A stretch of DNA of 64,000 nt, taken from Ferrovibrio sp. GTDB taxonomy: Bacteria; Pseudomonadota; Alphaproteobacteria; Ferrovibrionales; Ferrovibrionaceae. Positions 57,840 through 64,000 of this stretch are shown here, one piece after another (position 1 is the first letter of the stretch; the number at the start of each line of letters is the position of its first letter). The stretch lies in assembly GCF_017994015.1 (NCBI RefSeq), contig NZ_JAGOLP010000001.1, positions 1 through 64,000 of the forward strand, given 5' to 3'. A program made the translations under genes and the position numbers. The notes beneath the pieces were generated by a model, which was not told where the DNA came from, ran no database searches, and saw only the letters and a program-made list of their open reading frames with translations.

Positions 57840-58265
57840 ATGGAGACTGAACCGGACGTGCCGGCGGCGCTGACACGGCAAAAGTATGACGGCGCAATCA
57901 ACATCCGCCGCGATGACGGCCTGCTGCATATCACCATCAGCGGCGACCTGGATTGCCGGGTTGTCTACGAAAGTATCCGCGACGGCCATGCCAGCGGCCT
58001 GATCGGCCTCAACATCCCCACCCTGGTGGATATGCGCAACTATACCGGCAGTATCGAATGGCGCGAGATCATGCGCATCGCCGCGCTGGCGCCCTGGGGC
58101 GCACCAGCCGGCGAGGCCGCCGGCCGGGTGGCCTATGTTTCGCAGGCGCGGCTTTTTGCCAGCATCGTCAAGGTGGTGGAAATCCTGTTCCAGCGCAGCC
58201 GGCATCGCCACTTCAACGAGCCGGACCCCGCCTTGCTCTGGCTGCGCGAAGCGCTATCTGCTTAA
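57840..58265 (+). CDS. SpoIIAA/STAS-like protein
   Basis: A 141-residue cytoplasmic protein whose pattern (strand DGLLHITISGDLDCRVVYESI, then NIPTLVDMRNYTGSIEWREI, then RVAYVSQARLFASIVKVVEIL) matches the SpoIIAA-like/STAS fold found in many alphaproteobacteria. The conserved VDMR segment may be the loop at the phosphorylation site of STAS domains, here without the Ser. Its role is unknown. It precedes the nitroreductase gene by 37 bp on the same strand and may share its transcript. Confidence 0.65.
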   Translation: METEPDVPAALTRQKYDGAINIRRDDGLLHITISGDLDCRVVYESIRDGHASGLIGLNIPTLVDMRNYTGSIEWREIMRIAALAPWGAPAGEAAGRVAYVSQARLFASIVKVVEILFQRSRHRHFNEPDPALLWLREALSA

Positions 58266-58302
58266 ATCGCCGTTCTTTTTCCCAACTCCTTCGAGGCAGT
58301 AG

Positions 58303-58899
58303 ATGACCGAAGCCAATGGCCGCAAGGCCGACCATCCGATTGATCCGATTTTCCTCAAGCGCTTCTCGCCCCGCGCCTTCACCGGCGAAGCCATCCCGCA
58401 GGGTGAATTGCTGACCATCTTCGAAGCCGCGCGCTGGGCGCCTTCGGCCTATAATTCGCAGCCCTGGCGCCTGTTTTATGGCTGCCGGGACACTGCGCAA
58501 TGGCCGCTTTTCCTCGGCCTGCTCAACGAGCCGAACCAGCTCTGGGCCAAGAATGCCGCCGCCATCGTGGTGCTGGCTTCGAAGCCGAATTTCCTCCAGC
58601 CCGGCACCAATAACGAGATGATCTCGAAAACGCCGAGCTATGATACCGGCGCCGCCTGGGCCAATCTGGCGCTGCAATCCGCCATGCTGGGCTGGGTGGC
58701 GCATGGCATCATCGGTTTTGACACCGCCCGCGCTGCCACTGAATTGAAGCTGCCGGGAGATTGGCGCGTGGAAGCCGGCGTGGTGATCGGCCGCCTTGGC
58801 GACAAGTCGATCCTGCCGGAAGCCCTGGCCGCCCGCGAGGCGCCGAACAGCCGCCGCCCGCTCGCCGAGACCATCTTCGAAGGCGGCTATACCGGCTGA
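58303..58899 (+). CDS. nitroreductase-family flavoprotein
   Basis: A 198-residue FMN-dependent nitroreductase-like protein. The N-terminal FLKRFSPRAFTGEAIPQGEL and APSAYNSQPWRLFYG form the flavin site, and GWVAHGIIGFD and the C-terminal NSRRPLAETIFEGGY complete the fold. It reduces nitro or quinone compounds with NAD(P)H in related enzymes; the native substrate is unknown. The preceding sequence CTTCGAGGCAGTAG gives a GAGG ribosome-binding site. It ends at a strong terminator. Confidence 0.9.
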   Translation: MTEANGRKADHPIDPIFLKRFSPRAFTGEAIPQGELLTIFEAARWAPSAYNSQPWRLFYGCRDTAQWPLFLGLLNEPNQLWAKNAAAIVVLASKPNFLQPGTNNEMISKTPSYDTGAAWANLALQSAMLGWVAHGIIGFDTARAATELKLPGDWRVEAGVVIGRLGDKSILPEALAAREAPNSRRPLAETIFEGGYTG

Positions 58900-58923
58900 T
58901 TACGCCGGCCGCTCCAGCTAGTC

Positions 58924-58956
58924 AAAACCCGCCAAGCCTTGCCTGGCGGGTTTTTT
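58924..58956. terminator. terminator between nitroreductase and mqsA genes
   Basis: Stem AAACCCGCCA/TGGCGGGTTT (58925-58934 and 58944-58953) with loop AGCCTTGCC and a T-run of six on the plus strand; A-tract on the other side allows use for the convergent mqsRA transcript. Confidence 0.9.
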
Positions 58957-58963
58957 CTGGCCG

Positions 58964-59365
58964 TTACGCTGCGGTTATTTCCTTGAGCAAATCCGGGTGG
59001 CGATCAAGCAATTGCAGCAGCTTGACCAAAGCCAGCGGCGGCTTGGTCTTGCCGGTTTCATACCGCGAGAAGGCGTTCACACCGCCGCCAAAAAGCTCCG
59101 CCGCCCTGCGCTGATCGAGCGCCAGCTTTTTACGCACCCGGATAATAAACGCAGGGTCAACAATACTGGCATTCACCTGCTTGTTGAAGGCCAGCATTTC
59201 AGCCATCACCCGCTCGGATGTTGCCGCATCGAGAATGCTCTCGGCGCAGGCCGGGCAGAAATCTCCGGTGACGGCGGGAATCGTGGTGGTTTCACCTTTG
59301 TAGCTGTAGGGCAGGTCGCGGGTGTCATGCACCAGCGCCGCCGCGCCGCAGACCGGACATTGCAT
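58964..59365 (-). CDS. mqsA: antitoxin MqsA
   Basis: A 133-residue antitoxin. The N-terminal zinc domain has Cys3, Cys6, Cys37 and Cys40 (MQCPVCG and FCPAC), identical in position to E. coli MqsA. The C-terminal helix-turn-helix keeps Asn97 and Arg101 (GGGVNAFSRYETGKTKPP), the bases-contacting residues known from the E. coli protein. It binds and neutralises the MqsR toxin with its N-terminal domain and represses the operon. It follows mqsR by 1 bp, the toxin-first order typical of this system. Confidence 0.95.
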   Translation of the reverse strand: MQCPVCGAAALVHDTRDLPYSYKGETTTIPAVTGDFCPACAESILDAATSERVMAEMLAFNKQVNASIVDPAFIIRVRKKLALDQRRAAELFGGGVNAFSRYETGKTKPPLALVKLLQLLDRHPDLLKEITAA

Positions 59366-59366
59366 T

Positions 59367-59663
59367 TCACAGCTCCTTGAACGATACGATCAGCAGGTCG
59401 TCGACCAGCGTCAGTTTCAGATAGATATCTGCGGCAGCGCTGCGGGGACGATACACGTCCTGCCAGATGGTGTGGTCGGCATGCGTGGTCATCGACTTGT
59501 AGAAATCGTTCATTGTGAGCGCCGCAATGATTGCCAGCATGCCTTGAAAATCAAGGCCCAGCGCCACCGCCCCGCTGCGGGCGGCCTGCGTGGTTCGCAC
59601 CCGTCCTGCCGCAACCCTCGCATGGATATCGGCAAGACGGTAATGCGGTTTCCGCTTTTCCAT
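59367..59663 (-). CDS. mqsR: mRNA interferase toxin MqsR
   Basis: A 98-residue RNase toxin with the RelE/bacterial toxin fold. The catalytic residues of E. coli MqsR are all kept at the same numbers: Lys56 (DFYKSMTT), Gln68 (TIWQDVYRP) and Tyr81 (DIYLKLT). It cleaves mRNA, in E. coli at GCU or GCA sites, and halts translation in stress. Nothing suggests inactivation. No Shine-Dalgarno sequence is visible before the ATG; the promoter sits so close that the mRNA could be leaderless. Confidence 0.95.
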   Translation of the reverse strand: MEKRKPHYRLADIHARVAAGRVRTTQAARSGAVALGLDFQGMLAIIAALTMNDFYKSMTTHADHTIWQDVYRPRSAAADIYLKLTLVDDLLIVSFKEL

Positions 59664-59668
59664 GTCCC

Positions 59669-59697
59669 AAAATAACCCAATTGGTTATATTTGGCAA
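59669..59697 (-). promoter_or_regulatory. mqsRA promoter and operator
   Basis: On the reverse strand TTGCCA (59692-59697), a 17-bp spacer and TATTTT (59669-59674) form a plausible sigma-70-type promoter. The palindrome ATAACC-N5-GGTTAT (59672-59688) overlaps the -10 box and spacer and resembles the AACCT/AGGTT operators bound by MqsA. A further AGGTTA half-site lies at 59700-59705. Transcription would begin at or very near the mqsR ATG. Confidence 0.65.
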
Positions 59698-59724
59698 ATA
59701 GGTTAATAATGCCATGCCTGGATA

Positions 59725-59755
59725 CAAAAAGGGCCGGGATCGCTCCCGGCCCTTC
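59725..59755 (-). terminator. terminator after pnp
   Basis: Perfect 11-bp stem AAGGGCCGGGA/TCCCGGCCCTT (59729-59739 and 59744-59754) with loop TCGC; reverse-strand T-run TTTTTG follows, 23 bp after the pnp stop. Confidence 0.92.
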
Positions 59756-59777
59756 CTGATTCTGCAAAAGCAGAAAG

Positions 59778-61916
59778 TTATTCGCCGTCTACGTCGCCTT
59801 CGGCGCGCGGCTTGTTGGTCAGGTCTTCGCCAGTGGCCTGGTCAACCACCTTCATGGACAGGCGGACCTTGCCGCGCTCGTCGATGCCGAGCACCTTGAC
59901 CCGCACTTCCTGGCCTTCCTGCACCACATCGCTGGGCTTGTTGACCCGGCGCGGCGCCATTTCCGAGACATGCACCAGGCCGTCGCGGGCACCGAAGAAG
60001 TTCACGAAGGCGCCGAAATCGACGATCTTCACGACCTTGCCCTTGTAGATCACGCCGACTTCCGGCTCGGAAGCGATCGACTTGATCCAGTTGATCGCGG
60101 CTTCCGAGGCGGTTTCGTCGGTGGAGGCCACCTTGATCGTGCCATCATCCTCGATGTCGATCTTGCAGCCGGTCTTCTCCACGATCTCGCGGATCACCTT
60201 GCCGCCGGAACCGATCACTTCGCGGATCTTGTCCTTCGGGATGGTGAAGGTGGTGATGCGCGGCGCGGTGGCCTTCACGCCGGTACGGTTCTCGGTGATG
60301 GCCTTGGCCATCTCGCCGAGGATATGCAGGCGGCCGCCCTTGGCCTGGTCGAGGGCGACCTTCATGATCTCCTCGGTGATGCCGGCGATCTTGATATCCA
60401 TCTGCAACGAGGTGACGCCCTGATCGGTGCCGGCAACCTTGAAATCCATGTCGCCGAGATGATCTTCGTCGCCCAGGATGTCGGAAAGCACGGCAAAGCG
60501 CTCACCTTCCAGGATCAGGCCCATGGCGATGCCCGCCACCGGCGCCTTCATCGGCACGCCGGCATCCATCAGCGCCAGCGAGGTGCCGCAGACGGTGGCC
60601 ATCGAGGAGGAGCCGTTCGACTCGGTGATTTCCGACACCACGCGGATGGTGTAGGGGAAATCCGCCTTGGCCGGCAGCAGCGGCCGCACGGCGCGCCAGG
60701 CCAGCTTGCCATGGCCGATTTCGCGGCGGCCCGGCGAACCCATGCGGCCGGCTTCACCCACCGAATAGGGAGGGAAGTTGTAATGCAGCATGAAGGCTTC
60801 GCGGTATTCACCATCCAGCGCATCGATGATCTGCTCGTCCGAGCCGGTGCCCAGCGTGGTGACCACCAGCGCCTGGGTTTCGCCGCGGGTAAATAATGCA
60901 GCGCCGTGAGCGCGGGGAAGAATCCCGATTTCGGCCACGATCGGGCGCACGGTCTTGGTATCGCGGCCATCAATACGCAGGCCGGTATCCAGGATGTTGA
61001 AACGCACCACCTTGGCTTCCAGGTCCTTGAAGGCGTCGCTCACATCCACCGGATTGGCTTCACCCTCGGCGAACAAAGCCTTGGCCTTCTTCTTCACCTC
61101 GCCAACCTTGGCGTAGCGCGCCTGCTTCACCTTCTCTTCATAGGCGACACGCAGCTCGGCTTCGATGCCCGATTCTTCCAGCTTCTTCAGCGCGGCTTCG
61201 TAACCGGTGCGCTCAGACAGCGCCATCGGTTCCTTGGCAGCGCGCTCGGCCAGGCCGATGATCGCCTCGATCACCGGCTGGAAATGCGTGTGACCAAACA
61301 TCACGGCGTTGAGCATGATGTCTTCCGGCAGCTGCTGTGCTTCCGATTCCACCATCAGCACGGCCTTGCCGGTGCCGGCGACCACCAGGTCAAGCTGGCT
61401 GTCTGCCATCTGCTTGGTGGTGGGATTGAGCACATACTGACCATCGATATAGCCAACGCGGGCGGCGCCGACCGGGCCCATGAACGGAATGCCGGAAATG
61501 GTCAAAGCGGCCGAGGCGCCAACCAGGGCGACGATATCCGGATCGTTCTCCAGATCATGCGACAACACGGTGCAAACCACCTGGGTTTCATTGCGGAAAC
61601 CATCGGCGAAAAGCGGGCGGATCGGGCGGTCGATGAGGCGGGAAACCAGGGTTTCCTTCTCGCTCGGGCGGCCTTCACGCTTGAAAAAGCCGCCCGGAAT
61701 CTTGCCGGCGGCGAAGGTCTTTTCCTGGTAATTCACGGTGAGCGGGAAAAAATCCACGCCCGGCTTCGGCGATTTCGCTGCCACGGCGGTGCACAGCACG
61801 GTGGTTTCGCCATAAGTCACCAGCACGGCGCCATCGGCCTGACGGGCGATCTTGCCGGTTTCGATGGTGAGCTTGCGCCCACCCCACATCAGTTCAGTCT
61901 TGTGGATATTGAACAT
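59778..61916 (-). CDS. pnp: polynucleotide phosphorylase
   Basis: A 712-residue 3'-5' exoribonuclease that degrades RNA with phosphate and can also polymerise. Two RNase PH-like domains are present; the second includes [31 protein letters not shown] domain ([20 protein letters not shown]) and a C-terminal S1 domain ([20 protein letters not shown]) follow. It is a core part of RNA decay. It is the last gene of the rbfA-truB-rpsO-pnp run. Confidence 0.98.
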   Translation of the reverse strand: MFNIHKTELMWGGRKLTIETGKIARQADGAVLVTYGETTVLCTAVAAKSPKPGVDFFPLTVNYQEKTFAAGKIPGGFFKREGRPSEKETLVSRLIDRPIRPLFADGFRNETQVVCTVLSHDLENDPDIVALVGASAALTISGIPFMGPVGAARVGYIDGQYVLNPTTKQMADSQLDLVVAGTGKAVLMVESEAQQLPEDIMLNAVMFGHTHFQPVIEAIIGLAERAAKEPMALSERTGYEAALKKLEESGIEAELRVAYEEKVKQARYAKVGEVKKKAKALFAEGEANPVDVSDAFKDLEAKVVRFNILDTGLRIDGRDTKTVRPIVAEIGILPRAHGAALFTRGETQALVVTTLGTGSDEQIIDALDGEYREAFMLHYNFPPYSVGEAGRMGSPGRREIGHGKLAWRAVRPLLPAKADFPYTIRVVSEITESNGSSSMATVCGTSLALMDAGVPMKAPVAGIAMGLILEGERFAVLSDILGDEDHLGDMDFKVAGTDQGVTSLQMDIKIAGITEEIMKVALDQAKGGRLHILGEMAKAITENRTGVKATAPRITTFTIPKDKIREVIGSGGKVIREIVEKTGCKIDIEDDGTIKVASTDETASEAAINWIKSIASEPEVGVIYKGKVVKIVDFGAFVNFFGARDGLVHVSEMAPRRVNKPSDVVQEGQEVRVKVLGIDERGKVRLSMKVVDQATGEDLTNKPRAEGDVDGE

Positions 61917-62060
61917 AGCAGTCTTCCTTGCCTGAAGGCCTGCCCACCCCCCTTGACGGCCTTGGGTGAGAGCCTTGGCGCGGCGGCGACCATCGCCCCG
62001 CGCTCGTTTGCCTCAGGCGGGGCCCATCCCCACCCTCGGCCGCCCCGAAAGCCTAAACGG

Positions 62061-62111
62061 AAAACGCCCGCTGCCGCCCAGATGCTTTACCTGGGTGGAA
62101 ACGGGCGTCGT
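62061..62111 (-). promoter_or_regulatory. long hairpin in the rpsO-pnp leader
   Basis: In the 259-bp rpsO-pnp gap, ACGCCCG/CGGGCGT (62064-62070 and 62102-62108) encloses CCGCCCAG/CTGGGTGG (62074-62081 and 62091-62098), giving a two-part stem. On the reverse strand it ends GCGGGCGTTTTCC, so it could be a partial terminator. It may equally be the counterpart of the E. coli rpsO-pnp hairpin that RNase III cleaves before PNPase autoregulation. Confidence 0.55.
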
Positions 62112-62175
62112 CGAAAGGTTCCGAGGCTGGGCCGCCGGAGCGCGCAGTAGCGATAGCGGCGGCGGCCATTCCTGA

Positions 62176-62445
62176 TTACTTGCGCAGACCCAGACGCTGG
62201 ATCAGGCTGTCGTAGCGCGGGGCTTCGACACGCTTGAGATAGTCCAGCAGGCTGCGGCGCTTGGAAACCATCATCAGCAGGCCGCGACGGGAATGCACAT
62301 CCTTGCCGTGGCTCTTGAAGTGGCTGGAAAGATTGTTGATACGCTCGGTGAGCAAGGCCACCTGGATTTCCGGCGAACCGGTATCGCCCGGCTTGGTGGC
62401 ATATTCGGCAACCAGCGCCTTCTTGCGTTCTGCGGTAATGGTCAT
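62176..62445 (-). CDS. rpsO: 30S ribosomal protein S15
   Basis: An 89-residue protein of standard length, starting [20 protein letters not shown] and containing [17 protein letters not shown] and [21 protein letters not shown]15 binds 16S rRNA early in 30S assembly. In many bacteria it represses its own translation. It lies 18 bp downstream of truB and 259 bp before pnp. Confidence 0.98.
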   Translation of the reverse strand: MTITAERKKALVAEYATKPGDTGSPEIQVALLTERINNLSSHFKSHGKDVHSRRGLLMMVSKRRSLLDYLKRVEAPRYDSLIQRLGLRK

Positions 62446-62463
62446 GACTTCAACTCCTCGACA

Positions 62464-63375
62464 TCATTGGTTGAACAGACGCACGGGCCGCACCTCATCG
62501 GCAACGCGCTGGCCGATACCGACGGCTTTGCCATCGGCCTTGACCAGCAGCTCACCTTCTGGGGGAAGCGGTAAGCCCGTGCAGATCACCCGTATGCTCT
62601 GGCCGTGCCTGAGGCGTTCGGCTTGAGGGCCGGTCACGACCAGGGCCGGGATGTCGTCCAGCGCGGTCTCGATCGGCAACAGGTATTCTGACGCGGCGTC
62701 CTTTTGGCATAGTTCGCCGAGTGAATCCAGTGAAAAAGCCGTTTCGGCGCTGAATCGGCCAACCCGCGTGCGGCGAAGCATCACCACATGGCCGAAACAA
62801 CCCAGGGCTTCGCCCAGATCACGCGCCAAGGCCCGGATATAGGTTCCCTTGCCGCAGGCCACCTCAAACAGCGCCTGATCCGGCGCCGGCATGTCGAGCA
62901 GCTCAAACCGATCAATGCGCACCGGGCGCGGCGCCAGATCAACTACTTCACCCTGGCGCGCCAGGGCATAGGCGCGGCGGCCATCCACCTTCAAGGCTGA
63001 AAAGGCCGGCGGGCGCTGCAAAATCTCGCCGCTGAATTGCGGCAGCAGGGCACGGATCGCGGCTTCGGTCGGGCGGTTTTCGGATTGCGCCACCACCTCG
63101 CCCTCGGCATCGTCGGTGCTGGTGGCAGCGCCCCATTGCGCCATGAAACGATAAACCTTGGCGGCGCCCATGGCATAGGCCACCGTCTTGGTGGCTTCGC
63201 CCAGCGCAATCGGCAACACGCCACTGGCCAGCGGATCAAGCGTGCCGCCATGGCCGGCCTTGGCCGCGCCGGTCAGCCGGCGCACCGCGCCAACCGCCTG
63301 GGTTGAGGTCATGCCGAGCGGCTTGTCGAGAATAACCCAACCGCTGATCGGCAGGCCTTTGCGCTGCCGGCTCAC
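62464..63375 (-). CDS. truB: tRNA pseudouridine-55 synthase TruB
   Basis: A 303-residue enzyme that makes pseudouridine 55 in the T-arm of tRNAs. It has GWVILDKPLGMTSTQAV and HGGTLDPLASGVLPIALGEATK, with the catalytic Asp in the latter. The C-terminal region has SLGELCQKDA. The start is GTG 63375, 10 bp after the rbfA stop; the frame further upstream is antisense-like shadow of rbfA. Later extension carries DGKAVGIG as in PUA domains. Confidence 0.95.
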   Translation of the reverse strand: MSRQRKGLPISGWVILDKPLGMTSTQAVGAVRRLTGAAKAGHGGTLDPLASGVLPIALGEATKTVAYAMGAAKVYRFMAQWGAATSTDDAEGEVVAQSENRPTEAAIRALLPQFSGEILQRPPAFSALKVDGRRAYALARQGEVVDLAPRPVRIDRFELLDMPAPDQALFEVACGKGTYIRALARDLGEALGCFGHVVMLRRTRVGRFSAETAFSLDSLGELCQKDAASEYLLPIETALDDIPALVVTGPQAERLRHGQSIRVICTGLPLPPEGELLVKADGKAVGIGQRVADEVRPVRLFNQ

Positions 63376-63385
63376 AGAAAATATC

Positions 63386-63850
63386 TCACTGGGCTTCGTC
63401 TTCGCCGGCCGGCTTTTCGATATCGGCACGCACCTCGGGGCGATGCAGCACCTGCTCGATCCGCTGTGCGGTATCGAAGCTGTGGTCGAGCTTGAACGAC
63501 AGGCTGGGAGCATGGCGCAGGTTTAGCGGCTGCGCCACCAGGGTGCGGATATAGGCCTGGGCGCGATTTAGCCCGGCCACCACCTTGGCCGATTCCGGGC
63601 CGGCACCGGCCAGCGGGATCACAAAGGCGGTGGCATTCTTGAGGTCGGGACTGACCCGCACCTCGGTGACGGTGACAATCATGCCATCCAGATCGGGATC
63701 GCGGAAATGCGCCTGGCGCAGCACATCCGAGAGGACATGGCGGATTTCCTCGCCCACCCGCAGCTGGCGCTGGCTGCGGCCACCGGGCAGCGTATCCTGC
63801 TGGCCCCGGCCCTGTTGGCCGGCGCCATGGCCTTTTGCGCGTCGCGTCAT
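63386..63850 (-). CDS. rbfA: ribosome-binding factor A
   Basis: A 154-residue RbfA that helps 30S maturation of 16S rRNA, especially in the cold. The KH-type core is SQRQLRVGEEIRHVLSDVL, MIVTVTEVRVSPDLKNATAF and LNLRHAPSLSFKLDHSFD. There is a polar N-terminal extension (MTRRAKGHGAGQQGRGQQ) and a charged C-terminal tail after the conserved core, common in alphaproteobacteria. It lies between infB and truB as usual. Confidence 0.95.
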   Translation of the reverse strand: MTRRAKGHGAGQQGRGQQDTLPGGRSQRQLRVGEEIRHVLSDVLRQAHFRDPDLDGMIVTVTEVRVSPDLKNATAFVIPLAGAGPESAKVVAGLNRAQAYIRTLVAQPLNLRHAPSLSFKLDHSFDTAQRIEQVLHRPEVRADIEKPAGEDEAQ

Positions 63851-63884
63851 GCTTCGCTCCTGCTACCGAACGATAGCACCAGCC

Positions 63885-64000
63885 CTAGAGCTGGCGCGCC
63901 ACCGTTTCAAGCTCGAAACACTCGATCATGTCGCCCTGCTTGATGTCGTCGTAATTCTCGAACGACATGCCGCAATCCATACCCTGCTTGACCTCACGGA
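63885..64000 (-). CDS. infB: translation initiation factor IF-2, C-terminal end (partial)
   Basis: The last 38 codons of an incomplete gene cut by the window edge. The visible residues include REVKQGMDCGMSFENYDDIK and then GDMIECFELETVARQL, the well-conserved end of IF-2 domain IV. Upstream sequence is outside the window. The 34-bp gap to rbfA and the order infB-rbfA-truB-rpsO-pnp confirm the call. Confidence 0.93.
   Translation of the reverse strand, partial: REVKQGMDCGMSFENYDDIKQGDMIECFELETVARQL

Overview
The window is chromosomal DNA from a GC-rich alphaproteobacterium. A Rhodospirillales-type relative is my best guess, but the genus cannot be fixed from sequence alone. The clues are gene orders common in this class: DUF3576 lipoprotein-leuS-lptE-holA, hisZ-purA, mutM divergent from ubiE-ubiB, and infB-rbfA-truB-rpsO-pnp, plus an alphaproteobacterial RpoH, a DUF2333 protein and a class III cyclase. 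Coding density is about 90 percent. I saw no rRNA, tRNA, CRISPR array, prophage or transposase gene.

Layout. 0-10 kb: a glycine-zipper lipoprotein, a Bax-like glucosaminidase, an Nfu Fe-S scaffold, a class III cyclase, a universal stress protein, DUF2333, trpS, murJ, a thioredoxin-fold protein and a LigB-type dioxygenase. 10-18 kb: a TA-flanked palindromic mosaic element, a 60-residue protein, a LysR regulator, threonine aldolase, a JAMM protease, RluD, a secreted hydrolase, a PAS protein, RpoH and a GAF protein. 18-28 kb: a reverse-strand run mutM-secreted protein-enoyl-CoA hydratase-hisZ-purA, the divergent pair ubiE-ubiB, two tandem porins and a TPR-methyltransferase. 29-39 kb: DUF3576-leuS-lptE-holA with a second mosaic element inserted between leuS and lptE, then mutS and maeB. 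39-49 kb: an M20 hydrolase, a DUF4189 protein, an MFS carrier, a hybrid histidine kinase, a core-MetE enzyme, a YeiH exporter with a divergent LysR regulator, a GerE-only regulator, a DsbA-fold isomerase and a dGTPase. 49-59 kb: a membrane histidine kinase, the tctCBA tricarboxylate uptake operon, a probable small RNA, a thioesterase, PhoD, a MliC-domain protein, a SpoIIAA-like protein and a nitroreductase. 59-64 kb: an MqsRA toxin-antitoxin pair and the translation/RNA-decay operon pnp-rpsO-truB-rbfA-infB, with infB running off the right edge.

The most unusual content is non-coding. Two elements of 271 and 313 bp (10020-10290 and 32024-32336) belong to one family. Both have about 30-bp terminal inverted repeats flanked by TA and the same two internal hairpin modules, and they lie in opposite orientations. 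Their stem arms differ in matched pairs while the cores are conserved. In the second copy the right terminal repeat supplies the Shine-Dalgarno-like sequence and both candidate start codons of lptE. Removing the element in silo from the sequence restores an ATG inside the end of leuS that is in frame with lptE. Other non-coding items are a likely C-rich-loop sRNA with a strong terminator (about 54413-54577) and a possibly leaderless mqsR promoter with an operator over its -10 box.
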